Assembly (NCBI RefSeq): GCF_900102015.1
Contig: NZ_FNAT01000002.1
Location: 558,001-622,000 of the forward strand
From: Limimaricola pyoseonensis
GTDB lineage: Bacteria; Pseudomonadota; Alphaproteobacteria; Rhodobacterales; Rhodobacteraceae
Reading direction: 5' to 3'
Length of the DNA stretch: 64,000 nt
In this document: piece after piece, positions 46,475-55,751 of the stretch
Position numbering within the stretch: the stretch's first letter is position 1
Layout of the letters: every line of letters begins with the position of its first letter
Program-made: the position numbers and the translations under genes
Notes under the pieces: generated by a model
The model's database searches: none
What the model saw: the letters and a program-made list of their open reading frames with translations, nothing else
Told to the model about the DNA's origin: nothing

Positions 46475-47161
46475 CTAGAACCGCCGCCGCCCCCGGCCCG
46501 CCGCGCGGGCCGGGTAGGGGACCAGCAGCGGCTTGGTTCCGGTCAGCACCGCGAAGGCGGGCTGGCCGATCAGCGCGCGCAGTTCGGGCGCGGTGGCGGG
46601 CATGCCGCCGGTATATGCGCCGTAGGCGGGCAGGATCATCCGATCGGTGTCGAACAGCAGGCAGGGCCTGGTGCCGCCGCAGCCCGGCAGGCCGAGCTTG
46701 GGGTGGTAATGCCCCGACAGCTCGCCCACGGCACCCTGTTCTGCGATGTGGCGGAAGGTGAGGGGGCCGAGCGTCAGCTCGGCATGGTGCTCGCCTGGCA
46801 GATCGGCCGGGCCGGGGTCGTGGTTGCCCTCGACCCAGTGCCAGCCGCGGCCTTCGATCAGCGACAGGAGGTGGTCGCGGTCCTGCCCGTCGAGGCCCCG
46901 CGCCGCATCCAGATCGTCGAAGCTGTCGCCGAGGCAGAGCACCGCGCCCGCGCCGCTGGCGTCGAGATCGGCGGCGAGGCGCTCCAGCGTGGCGCGGGTC
47001 TCGTAGGGCGGCAGCATGGTGCCGCGCCGTCGCGCGGTGCGCTCGGACTTGCCGAGGTGCAGGTCCGAGACGATCAGCAGGTCGCGCGCCGCCCAATGCA
47101 GCGCGCCCGAGCCGAGCGCGCGCAGGGTTTCGCCGCGAAATGGGATCTCGAGTCCGGTCAT
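46475..47161 (-). CDS. pdeM: Ligase-associated DNA damage response endonuclease PdeM
   Basis: A 228-residue calcineurin-like metallophosphoesterase: DLLIVSDLHLGKS (metal Asp/His), LGDSFDDL, GNHDPG, SGHYHPK. PdeM is linked to a DNA-repair set with an Lhr-like helicase, here directly upstream on the same strand. ATG 47161 is used; a longer frame overlaps the helicase. The ligase and exonuclease partners of the set are not in the window. Confidence 0.9.
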   Translation of the reverse strand: MTGLEIPFRGETLRALGSGALHWAARDLLIVSDLHLGKSERTARRRGTMLPPYETRATLERLAADLDASGAGAVLCLGDSFDDLDAARGLDGQDRDHLLSLIEGRGWHWVEGNHDPGPADLPGEHHAELTLGPLTFRHIAEQGAVGELSGHYHPKLGLPGCGGTRPCLLFDTDRMILPAYGAYTGGMPATAPELRALIGQPAFAVLTGTKPLLVPYPARAAGRGRRRF

Positions 47162-47210
47162 GGTCCGGTCCCATGCCCGCGCGCGCCGCCGCGCGCAAGC
47201 CGGGCCCGCC

Positions 47211-49643
47211 TCACACCCCCGCGACGGTGGGCGCGCCGAACTGGGCAAGGCCGGATTCCTTCAGGAGCCGCGCCGCCTCCTCCTCGGCCAGCCGCTCGCG
47301 GCCCGCGCCCGCCACCGGCACCCGGTCGCGTTCGAGCAGCATCGCGGCGGCGAGCGGGGTGGGGCGGTCGGCGCGCACGAGGTCGACCCGGCCGCGCGTG
47401 CGCTCCAGCATCTCCTCGACCCGGGCGAAATCCACGAGCCCGCGCATTGCCTGCTCGCGCGTCACGCGCAGGATCAGGTGCTCGGGGTCGTACTTGGTCA
47501 GCGTGTCGTAAAGGATGTCCGAGCTGAAGGTCGCCTGCCGCCCGGTCTTGCGGATCTGCGGCAGGTTCTTCTCGATCAGCCCGGCGATGGTGGCGACGCC
47601 CCGGAAGGTGCGCTTCATCACCGCGTTGCCGGTGAGCCATGTCTCCAGACCCTCGCGCAGCTCGCGCGCCGCGAAGAGTGGCTCGGGGTCGGTCAGCTCG
47701 TCCAGCCCCCAGACCAGCGTCGCGTAGTCGGTGGCGACGAAGCCCAGCGGGTGCAGGCCCAGCGTCTCCATCCGCCGGGTGAGCAGCAGGCCCAGGGTCT
47801 GCTGCGCGTTGCGCCCCGCGAAGGTGTGGAAGCAGGCATGGTGCCGCCCCTCATGCGGAAAGGTCTCGACGAGGATGCGGCCGCGCTCGGGCATCTTCGA
47901 CACGCGGCGCTGCAGATGCAGCCAGTCGCGGGTGTGGCGCGGCAGCTCGGGCCAGTCGTCGCGCTGCAGATCGTCGAGGATGCGGTGCGCGAGCTGCGCC
48001 GAGGTCGGCATCTTGGCGCCGGCATAGGTGGCGATGCGTGGCTCGCGGTCGGCACGGCGGCTGACCTCGACGGTCATCTCGCGCAGGGATTCGTAGCGCA
48101 CCACCTGCCCGCCGATGAGGAACGTGTCGCCCTTGGTCAGCGTCGCGGCGAAGCCTTCCTCGACCTCGCCCAAGGGGCGCCCGCCGGCGCCGCGCATCCG
48201 CACCTTCAGCAGGTCGGCGTCTTGGATGGTGCCGATGTTCATGCGGATGCGCAGGGCGGCGCGCGGGTCGCGCAGCTGCCACAGCCCGTCGGGGCGGCGG
48301 AGCAGCCGCTTCCACTTGTCGTAGGCGCGCAGCGCGTAGCCGCCGGTGGCCACGAAATCGAGGCAGTCGTCGAACTGCGCGCGGCTGAGCCCCGCATAGG
48401 CGCCGACGCCCTTCACCTCCGCGAACAGCACGTCCTCGTCGAACGGCCCGGCGCAGGCGGTGATCATGATGTGCTGGCACAGCACGTCGAGCGGGCCGGG
48501 GCCCTTCGGCGCGCCGTCGAGTTCGTGCGCCTTCACCGCCTCGAGCGCGGCCATGCATTCGACCACCTCGAAGCGGTTGGCCGGCACGAGGATCGCCTTT
48601 GAGGGCGCGTTGTAGCGGTGGTTGGCCCGCCCGATGCGCTGGACCAGGCGCTTGACGTTCTTGGGCGCGCCGATCTGGATCACGAGGTCGACGTCGCCCC
48701 AGTCGATGCCGAGATCGAGGCTGCCGGTGCAGACGATGGCGCGCAGCTCGCCCGCCACCATTGCCGCCTCGACGTTCTCGCGCACCTGCCGGCTGAGGCT
48801 GCCGTGGTGGATGCCGATCGGCAGGTCGTCCTCGTTGGCGAGCCAGAGCTTGTGAAAGAAGATCTCGGCCTGCGCGCGGGTGTTGTGGAAGATGAGTGTC
48901 GTCTTGTGCTTCCGGACCTGCTCCAGCACCTCGCGCACCGCGTAGCCGCCGCCCGCGCCGGCCCAGGGCGGCGGGGCCTCGGTGTGCAGCATCGAGATGT
49001 CGGGGTCGGGGCCGGGATCGGCCTCGATGATCTCGCAAGGCTTGGGGGCCCGCGCGAGCTGCGCGGCCAGTGCCTCGGGGTCGTCCACCGTGGCCGAGAG
49101 ACCGACCCGGCGCAGCCCGGGCGCCAGCGTCTCCAGCCGGCCCAGCGTCAGCATCAGCTGGTCGCCGCGCTTGCCCTCGGCCAGAGCGTGAATCTCGTCG
49201 ACGACCACCCGCTTCAGCCCGGCGAAGATGCGCGGCGCGTCTTCGTATGAGACCATCAGCGCGAGGCTCTCGGGCGTGGTCAGCAGGATGTGCGGCGGGT
49301 CGGCGCGCTGGCGCTTCTTGGCGGTCTGCTTGGTATCGCCGGTGCGGTCCTCGATCCGGACCGGCAGCCCCATCTCCTCGACCGGGATCGTCAGGTTGCG
49401 CCGGATGTCGGTGGCGAGCGCCTTCAAGGGCGAGACGTAGAGCGTATGCAGCCCCTTGTGCGCCCCGTCCGCGAGCTCCGCCAGCGTCGGCAGGAAGCCC
49501 GCGAGGGTCTTGCCGCCGCCGGTGGGGGCGATGAGCATCAGCGACGGCGCGTCGGCGCGGGCCAGCATCTCGCGCTGGTGCGGGTGGATGCTCCAGCCGC
49601 GGCGGGCGAACCAGTCTTCGAATTGGGGGGGCAGCGCGGTCAT
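47211..49643 (-). CDS. Ligase-associated DNA damage response DEXH helicase (Lhr-like)
   Basis: An 810-residue superfamily 2 helicase: LMLIAPTGGGKTLAGFLPT (Walker A), VVVDEIHALAEGKRG (DEXH), GLSATVDDPE (motif III), TLIFHNTRAQAE, GSLDLGIDWGDVD, and RIGRANH (motif VI), then an Lhr C-terminal region. It unwinds 3'-tailed DNA in repair. Start ATG 49643 is preferred over a codon at 49652. It is followed by pdeM after 49 bases. Confidence 0.93.
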   Translation of the reverse strand: MTALPPQFEDWFARRGWSIHPHQREMLARADAPSLMLIAPTGGGKTLAGFLPTLAELADGAHKGLHTLYVSPLKALATDIRRNLTIPVEEMGLPVRIEDRTGDTKQTAKKRQRADPPHILLTTPESLALMVSYEDAPRIFAGLKRVVVDEIHALAEGKRGDQLMLTLGRLETLAPGLRRVGLSATVDDPEALAAQLARAPKPCEIIEADPGPDPDISMLHTEAPPPWAGAGGGYAVREVLEQVRKHKTTLIFHNTRAQAEIFFHKLWLANEDDLPIGIHHGSLSRQVRENVEAAMVAGELRAIVCTGSLDLGIDWGDVDLVIQIGAPKNVKRLVQRIGRANHRYNAPSKAILVPANRFEVVECMAALEAVKAHELDGAPKGPGPLDVLCQHIMITACAGPFDEDVLFAEVKGVGAYAGLSRAQFDDCLDFVATGGYALRAYDKWKRLLRRPDGLWQLRDPRAALRIRMNIGTIQDADLLKVRMRGAGGRPLGEVEEGFAATLTKGDTFLIGGQVVRYESLREMTVEVSRRADREPRIATYAGAKMPTSAQLAHRILDDLQRDDWPELPRHTRDWLHLQRRVSKMPERGRILVETFPHEGRHHACFHTFAGRNAQQTLGLLLTRRMETLGLHPLGFVATDYATLVWGLDELTDPEPLFAARELREGLETWLTGNAVMKRTFRGVATIAGLIEKNLPQIRKTGRQATFSSDILYDTLTKYDPEHLILRVTREQAMRGLVDFARVEEMLERTRGRVDLVRADRPTPLAAAMLLERDRVPVAGAGRERLAEEEAARLLKESGLAQFGAPTVAGV

Positions 49644-49674
49644 CCGCAGCATCTAGGGCGCGGAGCGGCGGCTT

Positions 49675-50280
49675 TCAAAGCTCGGACAGCCGCCGCGCCA
49701 GATCGTCGCGCAAGCTGCCGATGCGGGCGCGCATCCCGGCTTCGGTCTCGTCGGCGCCGGTCTCGGCCCAGTGCGAGAAACGGTCGAGCAGCGGCAGCAG
49801 CGTGTCGATCTCCTCGGCCGACCAGTCCGACAGGAACCCGCCCAGAAGCAGGAACTTGTAGCGCCGCACCGCCTCGACGATGGCGAGGCCGCGCGGGGTC
49901 AGCGCGACCACGGTGCGCCGCGCGTCGGTCTGGCTGGCGGCACGGGCCGCGAAGCCGCGGGTGATCAGGTCGGAGACGATCCGGCTGGCGCGCGAGGGGT
50001 CGATGTTGAGCCGCGCCGCGACGGTCGAGACCATGGTCTCGTCCTCGGGCTCGTCGCCGAACTCGTTCGACGGCGCCCAGATCGCGATCATCACGTCGAG
50101 CTGCGCGAGGTCGAGCGGCAGGCCCAGTTCCGACAGCGCCCGGTGGCCCAGCTCGCGCTTGCGCACCCGTCGCCGCCAGCGCTGCAGCACCGCGTCGAAG
50201 GCCAGCGCGGCGCGCGTGGTCTCGGCGGGGATGCCCGCCGTCTCCATGTCCTCGATCAGTCGGTCGTCGCGTTCGGCCAT
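49675..50280 (-). CDS. MarR-family transcriptional regulator
   Basis: A 201-residue winged-helix regulator. The wHTH (MVSTVAARLNIDPSRASRIVSDLITRGFAARA, then QTDARRTVVALTPRG) carries the MarR wing D-x-R-x. ATG 50280 with GGCGGGGA upstream is favoured over 50313. It is divergent from an MFS exporter, with a palindrome in the shared gap, so it likely represses that exporter in response to a small ligand. Confidence 0.88.
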   Translation of the reverse strand: MAERDDRLIEDMETAGIPAETTRAALAFDAVLQRWRRRVRKRELGHRALSELGLPLDLAQLDVMIAIWAPSNEFGDEPEDETMVSTVAARLNIDPSRASRIVSDLITRGFAARAASQTDARRTVVALTPRGLAIVEAVRRYKFLLLGGFLSDWSAEEIDTLLPLLDRFSHWAETGADETEAGMRARIGSLRDDLARRLSEL

Positions 50281-50306
50281 TCCCCGCCTTTCCGGATTGC
50301 GTGCCG

Positions 50307-50335
50307 TTGACATGCATATGCCATCGGCACATATC
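50307..50335 (+). promoter_or_regulatory. Promoter and candidate MarR operator of the MFS exporter
   Basis: TTGACA at 50307-50312 and CATATC at 50330-50335 are 17 bases apart. Between them lies the perfect palindrome GCATATGC at 50314-50321, overlapping the spacer, as expected for repressor control. The -10 box is weak (3 of 6). Confidence 0.45.
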
Positions 50336-50419
50336 CATCCCTATTCCCTGTGTCGCACAAGCCCCCGCCCCATGCCAGCGGGCCGAGCCCGCCTGCGCGC
50401 CCGAAACCCGGAGAGACGC

Positions 50420-51922
50420 ATGACCGCCACGCCCGACGCCAGCGATGCCCTGGATGACCGGTCCTTCGGGGCGCGGCGGCGGCTGGCGGTCTGGGCGGTC
50501 TGCGTGACGCTGTTCGTGGCCTCGACCGGGCAGACCATCGTCTCGACCGCGCTGCCGGTGATCACCGCCGATCTCGGCGGGCTGAACCGGATCAGCTGGG
50601 TGGTGACGGCCTATCTCCTGGCCTCGACCGTCGGCGCGCCGGTCTTCGGCAAGCTGGGCGATCTCTTCGGCCGCAAGGCGGTGCTGCAATCGGGGCTGGG
50701 CGTGTTCACGCTGGGCGCGCTGATCTGCGGCGCGGCGCCCTCGATGGAGGTGCTGATCGCCGGCCGCGCGGTGCAGGGCCTGGGCGGCGGCGGGCTGATC
50801 GTGGTGTCGATGGCGGTGGTGGCCGATCTCTATCCGGCGCGCGAGCGCAGCCGCGTGCAGGGCGCGCTGGGCGGGGTGTTCGGCCTGTCCACGGTGGTCG
50901 GCCCGCTGGTCGGCGGGCTGATCGTCGATGCCGCGAGCTGGCACTGGGTGTTCTTCGCCAACCTGCCCGTCGTGGCGCTCTCCTTCGCGGTGCTGCAGGT
51001 CGCGCTCGACGCGCAGGGCCCGCGCGACCGGCCGCGGATCGACGTCGCGGGCGCGGCGCTTCTGGCGGCCGCGCTGTCGGGGCTGGTGCTGATCGCGAGT
51101 CTCGGCGGCATCGAGCTGGGCTGGGACGACCCGGCGCTCTGGAGCCTGATCGCTGCGACGCTGGCCGCGACGGCGGGCTTCGTCGCGGTCGAGCGCCGTG
51201 CCGCGGAGCCGATCCTGCCGCTGTCGCTGTTCCGGCTGAACGCGGTGGCGGTGGTGAACGGGGCGGGGCTGCTGGTCGGCATGGCGATGTTCGGCACGCT
51301 GACCTTCCTGCCGCTTTATCTTCAGGTGGTGCGGGGCGTCTCGCCGATGGGCTCGGGGCTCTACCTGCTGCCGATGATGGCGGGGCTGATCGGGGCCTCG
51401 ATGCTGGCCGGGCGGGTGATGGCGCGCACCGGGCGCTACAAGGCGCTGCCGGTGGCCTCGACGGCGCTCTTGGCGGTGGCGATGCTCGGCCTGTCGCGGA
51501 TCGGGCCCGAGATGCCGCTGTGGCAGGTGGTGGCGCTGATGGTGGCGACCGGGCTCGGCATCGGCCCGATGATGAGCGTCGGCGTCGCGGCGATCCAGAA
51601 CGCGGTGCCGCAGCGCTTTCTCGGGGTCGGCACGGCCAGCGCCAACATGTTCCGGCTGATCGGCGGCTCGGTCGGCACCTCGGTCTTCGGCGCGCTCTTC
51701 GCCGCCGGTCTCGCGCGCAACCTCGCCGGGCTGGTCGAGGGGGCGGGGCTCGGCACGATCGGGCGCTCGGCGGTGATGGCGCTGCCCGAGGCGCAGCGCG
51801 CGCCGGTGCTGGCGGGGTTTTCCGAGGCGCTCGGCCCGGTCTTCTTGACCGCCGCCGCGATCGCGGCGCTGGCCTGCGCGGTGACGCTGCGGCTGCGCGA
51901 GGTGCCGCTGGCCGAGGGCTAG
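50420..51922 (+). CDS. MFS multidrug exporter, DHA2 type (14 helices)
   Basis: A 500-residue inner-membrane drug/proton antiporter-like protein with about 14 hydrophobic segments. Motif A-like GKLGDLFGRKAV, motif C-like GGVFGLSTVVGPLVGG and AVQGLGGGGLIV support the DHA2 family. The frame is open upstream to 49880, but ATG 50420 follows CCGGAGAGACGC and begins the protein. Its TAG shares a CTAG palindrome with the convergent ATPase gene. Confidence 0.92.
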   Translation: MTATPDASDALDDRSFGARRRLAVWAVCVTLFVASTGQTIVSTALPVITADLGGLNRISWVVTAYLLASTVGAPVFGKLGDLFGRKAVLQSGLGVFTLGALICGAAPSMEVLIAGRAVQGLGGGGLIVVSMAVVADLYPARERSRVQGALGGVFGLSTVVGPLVGGLIVDAASWHWVFFANLPVVALSFAVLQVALDAQGPRDRPRIDVAGAALLAAALSGLVLIASLGGIELGWDDPALWSLIAATLAATAGFVAVERRAAEPILPLSLFRLNAVAVVNGAGLLVGMAMFGTLTFLPLYLQVVRGVSPMGSGLYLLPMMAGLIGASMLAGRVMARTGRYKALPVASTALLAVAMLGLSRIGPEMPLWQVVALMVATGLGIGPMMSVGVAAIQNAVPQRFLGVGTASANMFRLIGGSVGTSVFGALFAAGLARNLAGLVEGAGLGTIGRSAVMALPEAQRAPVLAGFSEALGPVFLTAAAIAALACAVTLRLREVPLAEG

Positions 51923-53235
51923 TGCGCGACCCGCTCGCCCATGTCGACAAACATGTTGGCCCAGGCCCGGTCGATCAGCTCGGGCGTCATCTGGTAGGGG
52001 ATGCCCTCGAACTGGCAGATCGAGATGATCTGGTCGATCAGGAAGACCGGCTGGTAGTTGGCGAAGACGTTGCCGATCGAGGGGTACTTGACCTTCAGCA
52101 GGTGGATCAGCGCCTGCTGGTTCAGCGGCATCTTCTTCTTGCGCGCTATCAGGGCGAAGATCTTCAGGAAATCCTCCTGGCTCGGTCCGTCGATGCGGAT
52201 CTTGTAGAAGATCCGCCTCAGCGCCGCCTTGTCGAAGATCTCGTTGGGGTGGAAGTTGGTCGAGAAGATCACCAGCGTGTCGAAGGGCACCTCGAACTTC
52301 TCGCCCGACTGCAGCGCGAGGATGTCGCGGCTTTCCTCGAGCGGTACGATCCAGCGGTTGACCAGCTTCTGCGGCGGCTCGGCCTGCCGGCCGAGATCGT
52401 CGACGATGAAGATGCCGCCCGTGGCCTTGAGCTGCAGCGGCGCCTGGTAGGTGCGCGCGACCGGGTTGTAGACGAGATCGAGCATGTCGAGAGACAGCTC
52501 GCCCCCGGTGACGACGGTGGGCCGTTCGCAGCGCACGTAGCGCATGTCGTGGCGGGTGGCGCTCCGGCGCAGGGCGTTGGGGTCCTCGACCTCGGTTTCG
52601 GCGGCGGCATGGATGATCGGGTCGTAGACGGTGATGACCTGCCCGCCATACTCGATCGCGCGGGGCACGTAGACCCGGTCGCCCAGCGCGTCGCGGATGC
52701 CGTTCGAGATCGAGGATTTGCCGTTGCCCGGCGGGCCGTACATCAGGATCGAGCGGCCGGCGCCCACCGCCGGGCCGAGCTGGTCGATCAGCGCCGGCGG
52801 CAGCACGAGATGGCCCATCGCCGCGGTGAGCCGGTCGCGGGTCATCGCGGCATTGCGGATCGACTGCCGCGCCACCTGTTCGCGGTAGACCTCGAGCGGC
52901 ACCGGCATGGCGCCGAAATATTCGGACTGCGCGAGGCCGTCGAGCGCGCGGGCCTTGCCCGCGTCGGTGAGCTGGTAGGGCATCTCGTTGCCGGCCGAGT
53001 TGGCGTGCAGCGTGCCCATCGCCTCGATCAGCTTCTGGCCGCGGGCGAGGTCGATCAGCTCCTGCGTGACGTTCACCGGCAGGCAGATCAGCGCCGCGAT
53101 GTCGCTGGCCAGCGTCGTGTTGGTGCGGAACATCGTCTTGAGAAGGATGTCGCGCATCATCACCGGCGGCAGGCGCACCGCGTCGAGCGTCTTCGGGCTG
53201 GGCGGTGCCAAGACGTTGCCGGCCTGCATGTTCAT
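51919..53235 (-). CDS. AAA-type ATPase linked to the Tad pilus cluster
   Basis: A 438-residue cytosolic protein. An N-terminal helical domain (about 1-150) is followed by an AAA core: Walker A GPPGNGKSS, IFIVDDLGR (Walker B region) and STNFHP. It is a recurrent last gene of Rhodobacterales Tad clusters; its exact role is not established. ATG 53235 or 53229. Its TAG stop is the reverse of the MFS stop. Confidence 0.8.
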   Translation of the reverse strand: MNMQAGNVLAPPSPKTLDAVRLPPVMMRDILLKTMFRTNTTLASDIAALICLPVNVTQELIDLARGQKLIEAMGTLHANSAGNEMPYQLTDAGKARALDGLAQSEYFGAMPVPLEVYREQVARQSIRNAAMTRDRLTAAMGHLVLPPALIDQLGPAVGAGRSILMYGPPGNGKSSISNGIRDALGDRVYVPRAIEYGGQVITVYDPIIHAAAETEVEDPNALRRSATRHDMRYVRCERPTVVTGGELSLDMLDLVYNPVARTYQAPLQLKATGGIFIVDDLGRQAEPPQKLVNRWIVPLEESRDILALQSGEKFEVPFDTLVIFSTNFHPNEIFDKAALRRIFYKIRIDGPSQEDFLKIFALIARKKKMPLNQQALIHLLKVKYPSIGNVFANYQPVFLIDQIISICQFEGIPYQMTPELIDRAWANMFVDMGERVAH

Positions 53236-53314
53236 CTGCGCACCCTTTGCTCGATCGCTTCGACGCGGTCAGGTTGCGCGGCCATTGCGGCGAAAGGATG
53301 AAGCGGGGCCGGCC

Positions 53315-54175
53315 CTAGTTGGTCACGTTGCCCTCGAGCGCGGCCAGCGCCCGCGCGGCGGCGTCGAAATACTGCGGATGGGTGTCGACCGCCTCGCGCA
53401 GGAGGCCGCGGCCGATGGTGACGTCGTTCTGCTTGATCGCGGCCAGCGCGAGGGTGTGCAGCAGCTGCGCCCGCTCGGTCTGGGTCATCGGCATCACCGG
53501 CAGCCGGTAGTTGCGCTGGGCGCCGCGCGCGAGCACGAGGTTGTTCTTGGCGGTGAACAGCCCCGGCTCCTGTCGCAGCGCATCCGTGAACAGCCGCTCG
53601 GCGCCGGGGTAGTCGCCCCGCGTCAGCTTGGAATAGCCCCAGTTGTTGAGCACGCCCGCCGGCGTGGTGGTGAGCCCGGCGGCGGTCTCGTAGAAGCTGT
53701 CGGCGCGGCTCCACTCCTCGTTGCTGTCGGCGACCATCGCCTCGAGCCGGTAGCGCTGGAAGGTCTCGAAGGTCGGCGGGATGGCGTCGAGCACGGCCTC
53801 GGCCGCGTCCCAGTCATTGACCCGGATCAGCGCGTCGGCCAGCTCGACCCGGTCGGCGTCGCGCGCCTGCGGGTGGGCCGCGACCTTCTTCCATGCGGTG
53901 ACCGCCTCGTTGCCGCGCTTGGCCCGGACCAGTGAGGTGGCGAGCCCGCGCATCGGCGCGATCGCGTCGGGCGAGGCGGTGGAGAGCCGCTGGAAATAGG
54001 CGACGCTCTCGGCCGGGTCGGCCACGGTGAGCATGATCTGGTCGAGATCGGCGTCGCCCGACAGCCCGGCCTCCTCCATCGCGGCGGCGACCTCGCGGTC
54101 GGGACCCGCGCCGCAGGCGGCGAGCAGCATGAGCGACAGCAGGGCGAGGCGGGCGTGGCCGGAATGGCGCATCAA
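53315..54175 (-). CDS. tadD: Tad pilus TPR lipoprotein TadD
   Basis: A 286-residue predicted outer-membrane lipoprotein (Cys21 in MLLAAC) made of TPR-like helices (AVTAWKKVAAHPQARDADRVELADAL, ADSFYETAAGLTTTPAGVLNNWGYSKLTRGDYPGAERLFTDAL). In Tad systems TadD helps assemble the secretin. It is close behind a second TPR lipoprotein gene. Confidence 0.85.
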   Translation of the reverse strand: MMRHSGHARLALLSLMLLAACGAGPDREVAAAMEEAGLSGDADLDQIMLTVADPAESVAYFQRLSTASPDAIAPMRGLATSLVRAKRGNEAVTAWKKVAAHPQARDADRVELADALIRVNDWDAAEAVLDAIPPTFETFQRYRLEAMVADSNEEWSRADSFYETAAGLTTTPAGVLNNWGYSKLTRGDYPGAERLFTDALRQEPGLFTAKNNLVLARGAQRNYRLPVMPMTQTERAQLLHTLALAAIKQNDVTIGRGLLREAVDTHPQYFDAAARALAALEGNVTN

Positions 54176-54201
54176 GGGCGGCGTCCTTCTGCTCGTGATC
54201 C

Positions 54202-54762
54202 TCAGAGCGCGGACAGGATCCGGTACTCGCTCGACCCCCGCCGCACCAACAGGAACTCTTCGGTCCCCTCGGGCGCATCATAGGCGGCGGCATCGCGCTT
54301 GGCGAGGGCCCGCCGCAGGTTGTCGGCGATCCGCTCGTCGCCGCCATCGACCAGCGCGAAGGCGCGGCGGAAGGATTCGGCCGCCTCGCCGGTGCGGCCG
54401 GTCTCCATCAGCACGACGCCGAGATTGTTCCAGGCCGGGGCGAAGCCTGCATCCTCGGCCACGGCGCGGCGCAGCAGCGTCTCGGCCTGGCCCAGCCGCC
54501 CGAGCCTGAGGTTGGCCGAACCCATGGCCGACAGCGTGTCGACGTTCAGGCCGCGCTCGACCGCGGCGCGACTGTAGGCCCTGAGCGCCAGCTCGAACTC
54601 GCCGGCCGCCATCAGCCGGTGGCCGACGATCAGCCCGTCGACATCGGCGCGCTCGCGGCTCGGGCCGGGGGCGTAGACGCCGCCGGCCGAGCCGCCGAGG
54701 CCGTTCAGGCCGGAGCAGGCGGCGAGGCCGAGCAGCAGGAGCAGGGCGAGGGCGGCTTTCAT
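54202..54762 (-). CDS. Second TPR lipoprotein of the Tad cluster
   Basis: A 186-residue lipoprotein (Cys16 in LAAC) with TPR units (VDTLSAMGSANLRLGRLGQAETLLRRAV, APAWNNLGVVLMETGRTGEAAESFRRAF). Either this gene or its neighbour fills the TadD role; a duplicated TadD-like pair is plausible. ATG 54762 lies 4 bases after tadC ends. Confidence 0.8.
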   Translation of the reverse strand: MKAALALLLLLGLAACSGLNGLGGSAGGVYAPGPSRERADVDGLIVGHRLMAAGEFELALRAYSRAAVERGLNVDTLSAMGSANLRLGRLGQAETLLRRAVAEDAGFAPAWNNLGVVLMETGRTGEAAESFRRAFALVDGGDERIADNLRRALAKRDAAAYDAPEGTEEFLLVRRGSSEYRILSAL

Positions 54763-54766
54763 GGCG

Positions 54767-55747
54767 TCACTTGGTCAGGGTGCCGATGTTCACCGCGATA
54801 TCATGGATCGAGGGGCCGATCAGGATCAGCAGCAGCGGCGGCACGGTGAGCAGCATCGTCGCGAGCGTGAGCTTGGTGGGCAGGGTGTTGGCCTTCTCCT
54901 CGGCCCGGAGCACCCGCTTGTCGCGCATCTCGGCCGAGAAGACCCGCAGCGCCTCGGCGATTGAGGTGCCGAATTGCTGGCTCTGCACCAGCACGGTGAC
55001 GAAGCTGTTGATGTCGGTCACGCCGCAGCGCTCGGCCATGTCGCGCAGCACCTGGCTCTTGTCCTTGCCGGCCTTCATCTCGTAGGCGACCTGCTGGAAC
55101 TCGAAGGCGAGGTCGGGAAAGCCGGCGCGCAGCTCCTGGCTGACCCGGATGATCGCCTGGTCGATCGACTGGCCGGCCTCGACGCAGACCAGCATCATGT
55201 CGAGGCTGTCGGGAAAGCCGTGGGTGATCGCCTCCTGGCGGGCGGCGCGGCGGCGCGTCACCCAGTATTTGGGCAGCATGTAGCCGATCGCGCCGGGCAG
55301 GATCGTCGACATGATCATGTCCTGCGTCGTGGCGTCGGCCGCGTCGGGGCGGCTGAGCGCGTAGACCAGCCCCAGCCCCAGCGCGCCGAGGCCCAGCGCG
55401 AACTGGGCGAAGTGGTAGATGCGGACCGCGTTCTTCTGGATGTAGCCGGCCTGCATCAGCCGCAGCCGCACCGCCGAGAACTCCTCGGCGTCCTGCGGCT
55501 CGAGGAAGGTGGCGAAGCGCTGCAGCGCGTCCTTGCCGTTGCCGCTGCGCAGCTTGTCGGCGCGGGCCGGCTCGGCCGAGCGGTTCTCGGCCTTCAGCCG
55601 GTCGAGCGGGTCGTTCTTCTTGCGCAGCAGCGCCGGCAGCGTGATCAGGATCAGCGCCACGCCCAGCAGCCCGACCGCGAGCAGCGGCCCGAACGGGCCG
55701 AAGCGCTCGATCAGCATGGCCTGGAGTTGTGCGACTTGGACCGGCAT
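54767..55747 (-). CDS. tadC: Tad pilus inner-membrane protein TadC
   Basis: A 326-residue T2SS-F family protein with about four membrane helices at both ends and a cytosolic GspF domain (FPDSLDMMLVCVEAGQSIDQAIIRVSQEL). It forms the platform with TadB that couples the TadA motor to pilus assembly. It is 4 bases from tadB. Confidence 0.92.
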   Translation of the reverse strand: MPVQVAQLQAMLIERFGPFGPLLAVGLLGVALILITLPALLRKKNDPLDRLKAENRSAEPARADKLRSGNGKDALQRFATFLEPQDAEEFSAVRLRLMQAGYIQKNAVRIYHFAQFALGLGALGLGLVYALSRPDAADATTQDMIMSTILPGAIGYMLPKYWVTRRRAARQEAITHGFPDSLDMMLVCVEAGQSIDQAIIRVSQELRAGFPDLAFEFQQVAYEMKAGKDKSQVLRDMAERCGVTDINSFVTVLVQSQQFGTSIAEALRVFSAEMRDKRVLRAEEKANTLPTKLTLATMLLTVPPLLLILIGPSIHDIAVNIGTLTK

Positions 55748-55751
55748 CGGT

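Noticed and set aside
51520-53301. A 593-codon plus-strand frame over the AAA ATPase
   Set aside because: Opposite-strand mirror of a gene with clear Walker motifs.
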